Shown: positions 46,662 through 56,192, numbered from the stretch's first letter. The stretch: 64,000 nt of DNA from Cohnella rhizosphaerae (GCF_029525575.1 NZ_JAPDIA010000008.1:1674001-1738000), one strand, 5' to 3'. Notes: a model not told the origin generated them from the letters alone. A program made the numbers and translations.

Positions 46662-48092
46662 ATGACGCGGAAACAAATTAAACGGACGAAGCTTGGCGTA
46701 ATCGTGGGCAATCGGGGCTTCTTCCCCGGCCATCTGTGCGAATCCGGACGAACGGAGATTCTGCGCGTTCTGGAGGAGGAAGGCATCGATGCGGTCATTT
46801 TGGATGTCGCGGATACGAAATACGGCGCGGTCATGACGCTGGACGACGCCAAAGCCTGCGGGAATTTATTTAAAGTCAATCGCGACCAGATCGACGGCAT
46901 CCTCGTCACCCTGCCGAACTTCGGCGACGAGAAGGCGATCGCGAATACGATTCGCTACTCGGGTCTGGACGTCCCCGTGCTCGTCCATGCCTTCAATGAC
47001 GACATGACCAAGATGGGCATCCAGGACCGTCGCGACAGCTTCTGCGGGAAAATGTCCGTCTGCAACAATCTCAAGCAATACGGCATTCCCTTTACGCTGA
47101 CCGCCTTGCATACCGTGGATCCGTCGAGCGACAGCTTCCGCCGCGACCTGCGCAGCTTCGCCGGAACTTGCCGCGTCGTCAAGTCGCTCCGCCATGCGCG
47201 TCTGGGTTCGATCGGCGCCCGGCCGGCCTCGTTCAATACGGTCCGCTACAGCGAGAAGCTGCTTGAGCGCTCGGGCATCACGATCGAGACGCTGGATCTG
47301 TCCGAAGTATTCGGCCGCGCGAACAAACGCAAAGAAAGCGATCCGGCCGTCAAACGGAAGCTGGAGGAAATCGCGGCGTATGTCGACGTGAAAGGTTTTC
47401 CGCAGGAAAATCTCTTCCGCATGGCATCCCTAGGCGTCGTCGTCGAAGAATGGATGAACGAAAACGACCTCGCGGGCACGGCGCTGCAATGCTGGACGTC
47501 GATGGAGGAGTACTTCGGCATCGTGCCCTGCACGATCATGAGCATGCTCAGCAGCAGCCTCATCCCGAGCGCCTGCGAGGTCGACATCACCGGGCTGGTC
47601 GGCATGTACGCGCTCCAGCAGGCGTCGGGAAGACCGAGCGCGCTGCTCGATTGGAACAACAACTACGGGGCGGACCCGGACAAAGGCGTCGTCTTCCACT
47701 GCAGCAACCTGCCGAAGGAAGTGTTCGAAGAGATTCATATGGATTATCACGAAATTCTGTCCGGCACCGTGGGGAGGGAAAATACGCTCGGCACGATCCA
47801 GGGTCGCATCAAAGCAAGTCCGTTCACGTACTGCGGCATTACGACGGACGATCTGAACGGCGGCATCGCGGCCTATACGGGCGAAGGGCTGTTCACCCGC
47901 GACCCGCTGCTGACGTTCGGGGGATACGGCGTCGTTCAGGTGCCGAAGTTCCAGAAGCTGCTTCGCTACATTTGCGAGAACGGCTTCGAGCATCACGTCT
48001 CGTCCAGCATGTCGTCGGTCGCGGACTCCCTGGAGGAAGCGCTGGGCAAGTATATGGGCTGGAAAACGTATCGGCACGAGGCGGAGATTTAA
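46662..48092 (+). CDS. L-fucose/L-arabinose isomerase family protein
   Basis: A 476-residue member of the FucI/AraA superfamily. It has the N-terminal Rossmann-like part (KLGVIVGNRGFFPGHLCESGR), a middle part with FGDEKAIANTIRYSGLDVPVLVHAF, and C-terminal metal-site-like motifs (CWTSMEEYFGIVPCTIMSML, PSACEVDITGLVGMYALQ). Such proteins interconvert aldoses and ketoses with Mn2+. The sequence differs from classical FucI and AraA, so the substrate is unknown. GGGAGG precedes ATG 46662. Last gene of the LacI-controlled operon. Confidence 0.82.
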   Translation: MTRKQIKRTKLGVIVGNRGFFPGHLCESGRTEILRVLEEEGIDAVILDVADTKYGAVMTLDDAKACGNLFKVNRDQIDGILVTLPNFGDEKAIANTIRYSGLDVPVLVHAFNDDMTKMGIQDRRDSFCGKMSVCNNLKQYGIPFTLTALHTVDPSSDSFRRDLRSFAGTCRVVKSLRHARLGSIGARPASFNTVRYSEKLLERSGITIETLDLSEVFGRANKRKESDPAVKRKLEEIAAYVDVKGFPQENLFRMASLGVVVEEWMNENDLAGTALQCWTSMEEYFGIVPCTIMSMLSSSLIPSACEVDITGLVGMYALQQASGRPSALLDWNNNYGADPDKGVVFHCSNLPKEVFEEIHMDYHEILSGTVGRENTLGTIQGRIKASPFTYCGITTDDLNGGIAAYTGEGLFTRDPLLTFGGYGVVQVPKFQKLLRYICENGFEHHVSSSMSSVADSLEEALGKYMGWKTYRHEAEI

Positions 48093-48115
48093 GATTCCTG
48101 TTTTAATGAAAGAAA

Positions 48116-48155
48116 GCCTGAGGATAACGTTCCGTTAAGAACGATATCCGCAGGC
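48116..48155. terminator. Long symmetric hairpin between convergent genes
   Basis: GCCTG-A-GGATA-AC-GTTC / GAAC-GA-TATCC-G-CAGGC is a 17-position stem with two symmetric internal mismatches and a 6-nt loop. On the minus strand it is followed by TTTCTTTCATT, so it can terminate the GNAT operon; on the plus strand the T-run is about 30 bp further on. The stretch 48156-48329 shows no gene. Confidence 0.65.
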
Positions 48156-48329
48156 CGGGAGCTCGGGCACTTACCTCGGGCTTCTTTTTTTTTATTTGAC
48201 GAACAAATTGCATATGGCTTGAGCCGCTTCGACGCGCAGCGTATCGGACTGTGGATCAAGGATTCCCGATCCTTTGCCTTGAAAACTTTGGGAAGCCTGT
48301 TTATCGCGCTTCTATGCATCCCTCTTCTT

Positions 48330-48854
48330 CTACCGATCATTGATTCGTGCGAGCACCGCGTTCCATCGCCGCTCGTGCTCCGGTTCCAGCAGCGTCGGCC
48401 TGAATCCTAGCTTCGTGTAAATCCGAATGGCGGCCAGACGGAAATCATCCGTCTCCAGCATGGCCTTCTTCTTCCCTTCTTCCCTCATGCGGTGAAGGGC
48501 GGCCAGCGTAATCATATATCCGATCCTCTTCCCTGAATGGCCCGGCAGCGCGCCGACCATGTGAAGGTACCCGCAATCGTCCCCGCAGCCCTCCTTCTCC
48601 CACGCAACCGCAGTCGCAACGGCCAGGCCTTGATGTCGAATGAAAAGGATTTTGTCGGGATGAAAAGGGGCTTCAAAACCAATCTTGTCGCCGAAGGCGA
48701 TCTCCCTGGCGAAGGAAATCCGAATAATCGACTCCCACGCCGTGACGTCCATCGACTCAAACGACTTGAGGCTGTACCCCTCCGGCAGCGCGAGCGGCGG
48801 CAGATCGGCAAGCGTATCCAAGGTCATGACGAGCTTCGACGGTTTTGGATTCAT
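48330..48854 (-). CDS. GNAT family N-acetyltransferase
   Basis: A 174-residue acyl-CoA-dependent acetyltransferase. The acetyl-CoA motif is seen in YLHMVGALPGHSGKRIGYMITLAALHRMREEGKK, followed by AAIRIYTKLGFRPTLLEPEHERRW. The start at 48854 overlaps the stop of the oxidoreductase gene (ATGA), which decides it over a longer frame. Last gene of the third ABC operon. Substrate unknown. Confidence 0.87.
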   Translation of the reverse strand: MNPKPSKLVMTLDTLADLPPLALPEGYSLKSFESMDVTAWESIIRISFAREIAFGDKIGFEAPFHPDKILFIRHQGLAVATAVAWEKEGCGDDCGYLHMVGALPGHSGKRIGYMITLAALHRMREEGKKKAMLETDDFRLAAIRIYTKLGFRPTLLEPEHERRWNAVLARINDR

Positions 48855-50059
48855 TCGGCGGGCACGCTTTCCGTTCGATAGTCGGGGATGCGAATCGGCA
48901 TCCCGCCTGCCTTGACGGATGCCATGGAGAGGTAGAAGACCGAACTCCACGCGACCGCGTCGTAGACGTCAACGTGCGGAGCGCGGTCTTCCTGGATGGC
49001 GGAAATAAATTCCTCCAATACGAGAAAGTCGCCGCCTCCGTGCTTGGTGCCGGCAGCCAGATGCCCCCATTTCCGCCATTTGGGATGTTCATACTCGCCT
49101 GCGTATCGGGTTAAGGCTTCCCATCGCTCCGATCCGTCGTCCGGATTGGCCGGCGATCGGTCCTTCAGCCACACGAGATCTTCTTCCTGCGGATGACGGC
49201 CCGATAAATAAGCGCCCTTCGTTCCCTGCAGCATGTAATGGGTCTTGTTATGCGGCCGAACCGAAGTCCAGTCCACGCGAAGCGTGATCAAGACGCCCTT
49301 CTCCGTCTTGAGCGTCGCGACGGCCGAATCTCCCTGGCTCCAGTAGCCTTCGCCGGCGGCGGGGTGATCTTTGCCGTAATGCTCGGCAAAGTATTCCCGG
49401 AGCGCCCTGGACTCGGACACCTGGGCGGAGATTGACCGAAGCTTGTCTCCCCCCGGTCGGTTGAGCCCGATCCATCTTGCGACCGGACCGATGGAATGCG
49501 TCGGATAGTTGACTCCGTTGTAGTTTTTGTGGAGCTGGCCGCGCCAGGTCAGGGAGCCGTCCGGATGATGAATCAGATGACGCAGGTCGTGGATGTATCC
49601 GCCCTCCACATGCGTGATCTCGCCGAACGAACCTTGCATGGCCATCTGCTCGACCATCAGGTTAGACCGGGAGAAGCAATAATTTTCGGACATCATGTAT
49701 TTGAGCCCGGTTCGCTCCACCGTCTCGATCAGCTCCCTTGCCTCTTCGTCGGACTGCACCGCGATGACTTCGCTCAGCGCGTGCTTGCCTGCGTTTAACG
49801 CCTCGATCGCATGGCGCGCGTGCAAGTGCATGGGACTGATGACGAACACCGCGTCGATCGAAGGATCCTCCAGCATGCGAGAATAATCGTGATACGTGCG
49901 AATGCCCGGGAAAATCTCCTTCCAGCGATTCAATACGAGCTCGTTCAAATCGCAGGCTGCCGTCAGGTCGATTCGGTCCGCAAGGGCATGCAGCGCATTC
50001 ATGAAGCTCGCGCCCCGGTTCCCGCCGACGATAGCCAGCTTGACCCGCTTAACGGTCAT
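48851..50059 (-). CDS. Gfo/Idh/MocA family oxidoreductase
   Basis: A 402-residue NAD(P)-dependent sugar dehydrogenase or NAD-dependent glycosidase. The N-terminal Rossmann fold reads VKLAIVGGNRGASFMNAL, then DAVFVISPMHLHARHAIEALNAGKHALSEVIA (EKP-type motif altered to SEV). The C-terminal part has GGYIHDLRHLIHHPDGSLTWRG and YPTHSIGPVARWIG, a pattern seen in the GH109-like branch of the family. It overlaps the phosphoesterase gene by 11 bp and the GNAT gene by 4 bp. Substrate unknown. Confidence 0.87.
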   Translation of the reverse strand: MTVKRVKLAIVGGNRGASFMNALHALADRIDLTAACDLNELVLNRWKEIFPGIRTYHDYSRMLEDPSIDAVFVISPMHLHARHAIEALNAGKHALSEVIAVQSDEEARELIETVERTGLKYMMSENYCFSRSNLMVEQMAMQGSFGEITHVEGGYIHDLRHLIHHPDGSLTWRGQLHKNYNGVNYPTHSIGPVARWIGLNRPGGDKLRSISAQVSESRALREYFAEHYGKDHPAAGEGYWSQGDSAVATLKTEKGVLITLRVDWTSVRPHNKTHYMLQGTKGAYLSGRHPQEEDLVWLKDRSPANPDDGSERWEALTRYAGEYEHPKWRKWGHLAAGTKHGGGDFLVLEEFISAIQEDRAPHVDVYDAVAWSSVFYLSMASVKAGGMPIRIPDYRTESVPAE

Positions 50060-50912
50060 GGCGCCCTGCCTCCTTCTCCCGCTCCGTCAAAGGCAGCGTG
50101 CGGCGGCCATCCTCTCCATCGCCCTCCGCATCAAGCCGAGGATCGTAATCGTGCATCGCCGGGACGAACCGCGCCAGCCGTTCCCGATCGAATGCCGTAC
50201 TCAGCGGGATATTCTCGATCGTGACGCTGTCCCCGTGCAGTTCAAGCAATATCGCCGACGGAACGTCCGTCACCGACGCTGTCTGAATAAAATGCCAATG
50301 GCCGTTTTGGACCGTCGACCTGACATGGTTATGGCCGTTCACGTAAAATCCGGGTCCTTGATGAGCGGCCAAAATAGACAGGAGATCGATGGGAGGCTCC
50401 ACGCTGAACATCGGCTCCGTCGACCGGGCGGTCGTGCCGTACACAGGGTGATGGGCAAAAACGATCATGGGCTTGGAGCCGCCTCGGGACGTCAGCCCGC
50501 TGAGCCAGTCCAACTGCTCGTCATCCAGCGTGCCGCCCCAATTGTCCTGGACGATCCGGGCCGTATCCAGCAGCACCAGCGTCGCTTCCTCGAGATCGAG
50601 CGCCTGGTACCGCGGCTGGCCGGTCAGAATCTCGATATCGGACTTGGAGAGATTGTACGTGTCATGGTTGCCCAGGACGAACATAAACCGGCCTTCCGGC
50701 AGCGCGCTGCGGACGCGACTCAAGATAAATTCGAATTCGGCAGGCAACCCGGCATGCGTCAAATCCCCTATCGAAACATAATAGTCCGCCTCAACAGACA
50801 GATATTGCTGAAGGTAACCCTCGTAGAAGGCGTCTCTGGCCGCTTCGAGCCCCTCGTCCGAATTCACCAATTCCGCGGTATAATGCAAATCGCCCATAAT
50901 CAGTATTTTCAT
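50049..50912 (-). CDS. Calcineurin-like metallophosphoesterase
   Basis: A 287-residue phosphoesterase with all five metal motifs in order: ILIMGDLHYT, VSIGDLTHAG, FVLGNHDTY, IVFAHHPVYG and FYVNGHNHVRS. No signal peptide, so it is cytoplasmic. Start supported by AAGGAGCGATATT just upstream. Its place between sugar permeases and an oxidoreductase suggests that it removes phosphate from an imported or processed sugar ester, or a cyclic phosphate; this is inference. Confidence 0.87.
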   Translation of the reverse strand: MKILIMGDLHYTAELVNSDEGLEAARDAFYEGYLQQYLSVEADYYVSIGDLTHAGLPAEFEFILSRVRSALPEGRFMFVLGNHDTYNLSKSDIEILTGQPRYQALDLEEATLVLLDTARIVQDNWGGTLDDEQLDWLSGLTSRGGSKPMIVFAHHPVYGTTARSTEPMFSVEPPIDLLSILAAHQGPGFYVNGHNHVRSTVQNGHWHFIQTASVTDVPSAILLELHGDSVTIENIPLSTAFDRERLARFVPAMHDYDPRLDAEGDGEDGRRTLPLTEREKEAGRHDR

Positions 50913-50927
50913 TTAGAATATCGCTCC

Positions 50928-51839
50928 TTAGCCCTTCAAGCCAGAATGGATAAAGCTGCCGATGAACTGTCGCTGAAACAACAAAAATCCGATGAGCAGC
51001 GGCGCCGCCACGATTAAGACGGCCGTACTGACGTCCGTCCACTGAACGCCGGCCTCGGAAGACTTCGCGAACATGGCAAGGCCTACGGTCAGCATGCGAT
51101 TGTCCGGCGAATCGGTCACGATAAGCGGCCACAAAAAGTCGTTCCAGTGATAGCTGATGGAGACGATAGCAAACGAGAGATAGATCGGCCGGGTCAGCGG
51201 AACGTAAATTCGAAGCAAAATGCCCGGCGTAGAGCTACCCTCCATCCGCGCGGCCTCTTCCAGCTCATAAGGGAATTGCTTGAACGCTTGCCGCAACAGA
51301 AATATGCCGAAGGAAGTGGCGAAGTAAGGAAGCATGATGCCCAGCTTCGTGTCCAGCAATCCGAGCGCGTTAATCGTCCGATAGTTGGAAAAGATCAGCA
51401 CGTCGGGCGGTACCATGATCTGTACGAGAAAGAGCATGAACACCGCTTGGCGACCGACGAACGGAATGCGGGCAAACGCATAAGCGGCCAGCGTCAGCGT
51501 AACCAGCTGAACCGCGAAGATCGCCGCCGTTACCAGCAGCGTATTGCCGTAATAGATGCCGAACGGAGCCGCCTTCCAGACGCGCTCGAAGTTGCTTAAG
51601 GTAAATGTCCAGGAGCCGCCGGAGCCCGAGAACATGGCCTTGGACAAGAATGCGTTGCCGATCACCCACACCAGCGGAATCAGCCACGCGCCGACAAACG
51701 CCAGCATCAGCGTATAGCCTGACGCTTTGCCTAGCGCGGTGAAGAGAGCGGCGATCGTACGGCCATGCGCACGTTCCCTGCTTATCCTCCTCAACCCCGG
51801 ATTGATAGACAACGTCGGCCCGGGTTCTTTTCCCATCAT
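50928..51839 (-). CDS. CUT1 sugar ABC permease, MalG type
   Basis: A 303-residue membrane protein with an extended N-terminal tail of about 30 residues (MMGKEPGPTLSINPGLRR). The EAA loop is FPYELEEAARMEGSSTPGILLRIYVPLTRP, and the C-terminal end reads FQRQFIGSFIHSGLKG. A GAGGGGGGC site lies before ATG 51839. Partner of the MalF-type gene upstream; no ATPase is present. Confidence 0.9.
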   Translation of the reverse strand: MMGKEPGPTLSINPGLRRISRERAHGRTIAALFTALGKASGYTLMLAFVGAWLIPLVWVIGNAFLSKAMFSGSGGSWTFTLSNFERVWKAAPFGIYYGNTLLVTAAIFAVQLVTLTLAAYAFARIPFVGRQAVFMLFLVQIMVPPDVLIFSNYRTINALGLLDTKLGIMLPYFATSFGIFLLRQAFKQFPYELEEAARMEGSSTPGILLRIYVPLTRPIYLSFAIVSISYHWNDFLWPLIVTDSPDNRMLTVGLAMFAKSSEAGVQWTDVSTAVLIVAAPLLIGFLLFQRQFIGSFIHSGLKG

Positions 51840-51861
51840 TCGTTTAGCCCCCCTCGGCCTT

Positions 51862-52712
51862 TTATTGATAGTGTATCTTGCGTTCCCATCCGGCAAATTG
51901 AATCCAGGATACGACCAGCAGCAGCACGATCATGACGACGGTCATCGCCGAAGCCAGCCCTTCGTCGAAGAAATTGAAGGTGGTCTCGTAAATGTAGTAC
52001 AGCAGCAGGCTGCTCGCATGATTCGGACCGCCCTTGGTCATCATCCACAAGTGGTCGACCCACTTGAAGGCGTTCGTGATCGCCACGACGGCGACGAACA
52101 GCGTGGTGGGCATCGTCAGCGGAACGGTGATGCGAAGCGCTCTCCCCAGGCACCGATCCCGTCCACGGCGGCGGATTCGTACAGTTCCTTGGAAATTTGC
52201 TGCATGCCGGCCAGATAGAAGATCATGAAGTAACCCGCTTCCTTCCAGACGGTCATTACGATAAGAGAAAGCAGTACCGTGTCCGGATTGCCCAGAAGAT
52301 TGACTTCGCCGCCACCGATCCATGCGATGAAGCGGGAGAACAAGCCGAATTGAGGCATGTAAAGATACAACCAGATGCTCGCGGCGGCGATCATCGGGAT
52401 CATATTCGGATAGAAGAAGGCCATCCGGATCAAGCCTTTCCCGCGAATCGCCTTATTCGCGAGCAAAGCCATGACGAATGCCAGCGTCATCGAAGCCGGG
52501 ACCGTGCCCAGCGCAAACCAAAGATTGTTGCGAAGCGACCGGCCGAATACGGGATCGGTGAGCAGCAACTTGTAATTGCCCCATCCGACGAACGCCTGAT
52601 CGCGAACCGCCAGATTTTTCTCGAACAGGCTGAGCCAGACCGACTTTAACATTGGATAATACGTGAACAGACCCAGCAGCAGCAGTGAAGGCAGGACAAA
52701 GCCCCAGCCCAT
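51862..52712 (-). CDS. CUT1 sugar ABC permease, MalF type, one frameshift
   Basis: About 283 residues, starting near MGWGFVLPSLLLLGLFTYYP. The EAA loop begins ISKELYESAAVDGIGAWGERF and then loses frame near 52131-52136. Here a base is missing, not added: one extra G (plus strand) gives GERFRITVPLTMP, the family pattern, and the protein continues DHLWMMTKGGPNHASSLLLYYIY. The start is uncertain: AAGGAG lies about 40 bp upstream of ATG 52712, before an ATT codon in frame. Confidence 0.85.
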
Positions 52713-52771
52713 ACCATTAAGCTTTAGCCTTTTACTTAAGCGGATAATACCGCACTCTCCTTCATGGCAAA

Positions 52772-52806
52772 GCCGGCGGGAAAGGCGATTGAACGCCCCC
52801 GCCGGC
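52772..52806 (-). terminator. Hairpin between binding-protein and permease genes
   Basis: GCCGGCGGGAAAGGCG / CGCCCCCGCCGGC with a short loop lies just after the stop of the binding-protein gene. Third example of this arrangement in the window. Confidence 0.65.
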
Positions 52807-52814
52807 ATGCCGCG

Positions 52815-54221
52815 TTATTTGTTGAAAGCGGCGAGCTGCTTGTCGGCTTCTTCCTGCGCAGTTTTTAAGGCGGATGCCGCATCCGTCTTGCCGGAGAGCG
52901 CGGCCTGAATCTGATTGGTCAGCGCCGACGAAACCTTGCCGTGATTGTGCGTGGACAGCTCGCGGAACGCGTAAGGCAGTTGGTCGCGCGCAACCAGCGC
53001 CTGCGGGAAGCTCGCGGTATAAGCCTTCATCACGTCCGTGTCATAGGCGGACTTGCGTACGCCGATATATCCGGAGGAAGAGCTGAACAAGGCCGCTTGC
53101 TCCGGCGCCGTCATGTACTTGACGAATTCCCAAGCGGCCGCTTGCTTCTCGGCGCTCGTATCCTTGAAGATGTACAGATTGCCGCCTCCGGTCGGAGAGC
53201 CGTACTGCTTGTCGGCCGGCGAGAAGGCGACGCCGAAATCGAACTTCGCGTTGTTCTTCACGTTGGTCAGGTTGCCGCTCGTATGCATCATCATGGCCGT
53301 CTTGCCTTCGATAAAGTCCGTCGGCGTCGCGGCCCAGTCGATAATGCCTTCCGGCATCGCCTTGTCCTTCTTGGACAGATCGATCCAGAATTGCAGAGCC
53401 TCCACGTTCTCCGGCGTGTTGAAGATCGCCTTCTTGCCGTCGTCGCCCATGATGCTCTGCTTCGGATCGGAAGCATGCTGGCGCGCCAGCATCTGGAACA
53501 TCCAGTAGGAGTCGTCGTTCCCCGGAATCTCAAGACCTGCATGGCCGTCCCGGTTCAACTTCTTGGCATAGTCGACCAGCTCGCCCCAATTCGTCGGCGG
53601 CTTCTCCGGATCAAGGCCGGCTGCCTTGAACATATCCTTGTTGTAGTACAAAATAATCGTACTGCGCTGGAACGGAACGCTGTAGGTGTGCCCGTTCGCC
53701 GCGGTGTCTTCCACGAAGGCCGGATAGAGATCGTCTTTGTTAAACTCGGCCTCGTCCTTTGCGATAAAGTCGTCGAGCGGAACGATGGCATCCAGATCGA
53801 GCATGCTGTACAGCTCCGTGGACATCATGACCGCGACGTCCGGCGGTTGCTTGGACATGACGCCCGCCTGAATCTTCACCGTGTTGTCGCCGTAGTTGCC
53901 CGTGTACACCGCATTGACCTTGATCTCCGGATGCCCCTTCATGAACGAGGCGGCCATCCCGTCGACGACTTTGGTCAGCGGTCCGCCGACGTTCACCGGA
54001 TAATAAAACGTGAGCTCTACCGGATCTTGAGCGGACGCATCCGCCGCCGTAGAGGCGACTTGGGAAACGGAGGCCGGTGCGGAAGAGGCCGGTGCCGAGC
54101 TGCCGCTCTGGCCGCCGTTCTCCTGCGTACTGCCGGTTTGATTGTTGCTTGCGCTGCCGCACCCGGTTAGCGCGAGGACAAGCCCCAGCCCGAGAAGCAG
54201 TTGACTCTTGCGAGTAGCCAT
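52815..54221 (-). CDS. Sugar ABC transporter solute-binding lipoprotein
   Basis: A 468-residue lipoprotein. The signal peptide MATRKSQLLLGLGLVLALTGC has lipobox LTGC (Cys21), followed by a Ser/Ala/Gly-rich linker to about residue 65. The mature part has CUT1 features (PVELTFYYPVNVGGP, PPDVAVMMSTELYSMLDLDAIVPLDD, VPFQRSTIILYYNKDMFKAAGLDPEKPPTNWGELVDYAKK). ATG 54221 is preferred; a TTG 27 bp earlier would overlap the ribosome binding site. Ligand unknown. Confidence 0.92.
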   Translation of the reverse strand: MATRKSQLLLGLGLVLALTGCGSASNNQTGSTQENGGQSGSSAPASSAPASVSQVASTAADASAQDPVELTFYYPVNVGGPLTKVVDGMAASFMKGHPEIKVNAVYTGNYGDNTVKIQAGVMSKQPPDVAVMMSTELYSMLDLDAIVPLDDFIAKDEAEFNKDDLYPAFVEDTAANGHTYSVPFQRSTIILYYNKDMFKAAGLDPEKPPTNWGELVDYAKKLNRDGHAGLEIPGNDDSYWMFQMLARQHASDPKQSIMGDDGKKAIFNTPENVEALQFWIDLSKKDKAMPEGIIDWAATPTDFIEGKTAMMMHTSGNLTNVKNNAKFDFGVAFSPADKQYGSPTGGGNLYIFKDTSAEKQAAAWEFVKYMTAPEQAALFSSSSGYIGVRKSAYDTDVMKAYTASFPQALVARDQLPYAFRELSTHNHGKVSSALTNQIQAALSGKTDAASALKTAQEEADKQLAAFNK

Positions 54222-54244
54222 ACGTTCGATTTTCTCCCTTCCTG

Positions 54245-55102
54245 TCAAGGCGCGTAATGTCTGAAAATCACGCTGATCCGGTTAGACGCGACCTCGAGAA
54301 TATGCAGGATCGCTCCGCTCGAAGTCGGCTGGACGGCAATGCCTTGCGCTTCGATGCCGCCCAGATTGCTGCGGTCCATCGCTACGGTAACTTCGCCGGT
54401 ATCCGGATCGATGCGATAGACGTTTTTGGCGGTATTGTCGGAGGAGGCGTACAGATAGCCGTTGTACACTTCGGCGCCCTGGACCCGGTCGATCGGCTGG
54501 CTGAGCGGAACCGTCTTGAGCAGGGACATGTCACTAAGGCGGAAGACGTTAAGCACGGGAGCCTGGCTCCATTGCGCCGTGTAAACCTGTCCTCGCGCGG
54601 CATCGACGGCTACCCAAGGCACGCCGCCGGGATGAAGCGAGAGCGGAAGCTGGTAGGAGATACCCGTGTATTCGAGCGTGCTGGCGTTGTAGAGGGCGAT
54701 ATAAGGATGGCTGTAGCTGTCGCTATCTTCGATAGGCGCATAGATCAGGCCGTTGTAGTAGGAAATATCGCCGATATGGTCCCCGCCCTGCAGCGAGATG
54801 GCGGCCGGAATCGCGAACGTATTGCGCTTGATGACGGTCGTTCCGTCCAGGGAAGTCTTTAATAATCCGTAGTTCGAATTAAAAATCCAAGAGCTGCCGT
54901 CCGAAGTAACGCCTTGCCCGCGCTCCAGCGCGTCGGTCAGCCAAAACGTCTGCTTGGACGATTCATGCCACGCCTCCGCAGCTTGAACGCTGAATGCCGC
55001 AACCGAACCGTTTGCGGCCGGAGCCGCCCATGCCGAAGCGGCAAGCGAGCTGCCCAGCAATACCCCTGCGCAAACCAAACCAGTCGTTTTTCTCCATCCC
55101 AT
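54245..55102 (-). CDS. Secreted beta-propeller-like protein of unknown function
   Basis: A 285-residue exported protein. A Sec signal peptide (MGWRKTTGLVCAGVLLGSSLAASAWA, cleavage after AWA) is followed by repeated strand-turn segments (GVTSDGSSWIFNSNYGLLKTS, GDISYYNGLIYAPIED, VDAARGQVYTAQWS, GAEVYNGYLYASSDN, IDPDTGEVTVAMD), typical of YncE-like or quinoprotein-type propellers. No catalytic motif is recognised. It is first in the third ABC operon and overlaps the region of the binding-protein ribosome site. It may bind a polymer or partner outside the cell; this is inference. Confidence 0.75.
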   Translation of the reverse strand: MGWRKTTGLVCAGVLLGSSLAASAWAAPAANGSVAAFSVQAAEAWHESSKQTFWLTDALERGQGVTSDGSSWIFNSNYGLLKTSLDGTTVIKRNTFAIPAAISLQGGDHIGDISYYNGLIYAPIEDSDSYSHPYIALYNASTLEYTGISYQLPLSLHPGGVPWVAVDAARGQVYTAQWSQAPVLNVFRLSDMSLLKTVPLSQPIDRVQGAEVYNGYLYASSDNTAKNVYRIDPDTGEVTVAMDRSNLGGIEAQGIAVQPTSSGAILHILEVASNRISVIFRHYAP

Positions 55103-55237
55103 TTGAAATGCCTCCTTTGTATGCTCTATCCGGCTTTTTCGCAGCCCGGACCGAGCTTGTCCCGGCTACAAGCTCATTCTAGCTCGATCGGGAAGGAGGC
55201 CTCTTGTACAAAACGGCGATTCTATTGGACAAAACGA

Positions 55238-56081
55238 TTATTTTGCCGGCAGCGGATTGGCCGTTACCTCGTGCATATACTTCTTGGGCGTCATGCCTGT
55301 CTGCCGCTTAAACATGCGGGAGAAATGCCCCTGATCCGCAAAGCCGGCCTGGTCGGCGATCTCTCTTAAGCTGTATTCGCCCGTGCAGATCAGCGTCTTG
55401 GCGCGTTCGATTCGCAAACGGATCAAATAGTGATGTGGGGTTTGTCCGGTCTGCTGCTTAAACAGCTTCATAAAGTGGGACAAGCTGACGTTGGCGAGAT
55501 TGGCCAGCTCCTGGAGGGCAAGCTCTTCGTTCAGATGCTCTTTCATGTAGTCAATGGAGTATAGAATGTCCGGATTGACCGCAAGCCTCGCTTGAACGGG
55601 GCCGCGGCTTACCTTCGCATAGTGACTCAACAGATGCATGGTCAACATATTGGACAACGAATCGCAATAAATTTTCCCCTGCCTGCCTTCGTTCTGCAGC
55701 TCCTCGAGCATCCAGAGGCCAAGCTGCAGCAACTTGGGATCCTTGACGTAATGAAGCCGCTCCATCCGGACGTATCCTTCCGTCAGCATGCCCGCGTCTC
55801 GCGCCAGTCGCTCCAAGAAGGAAGGCGGAATCTCGATCTGCAGAAAATACAAGGACGCGCTCCCCCCACGTAACCAACATGGGCTCGCCGGCCGGGATGA
55901 TATGAATCGTATAGTAATTCTCATAATAAGCGGAGCAGTGGATGCCGATGAGATGACGCGCTTTGGAAGAATGAACGGCCGCGCGCTCGGGCGTCGGCCA
56001 CCTCGTCACTTTCAAATGCTCCCAACCCAGGGCTTCACTAGAAATAATAGGAAGCTCGTACGCGCCTTTAATCTGCTGCAT
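55238..56081 (-). CDS. AraC family regulator, one frameshift
   Basis: About 280 residues. An N-terminal cupin-like region (HLIGIHCSAYYENYYTIHIIPAGEPMLV) and C-terminal helix-turn-helix motifs (LQELANLANVSLSHFMKLFKQQTG and REIADQAGFADQGHFSRMFKRQTGMTPKKY). The halves are split in a C6 run at 55862-55867; one base fewer reads MLVTWGSASLYFLQIEIPPSF. GGAGGGG precedes ATG 56081. It lies upstream of the third ABC operon on the same strand and is its probable regulator. Confidence 0.87.
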
Positions 56082-56192
56082 CCTGGTCCCCTCCTTTACT
56101 AAGTCTCTCTAAAATTACCAATCATTTATTAGCTGGAGATTAGCTTTAAGTAAAGGGTAAGTCTTACGCGGGAAAAGCAAAGCGGGCGCAAT

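Noticed and set aside
48156..48210. Second terminator stem at CTCGGGC...CTCGGGC before the T-run
   Set aside because: The two copies are direct, not inverted, repeats and cannot pair.
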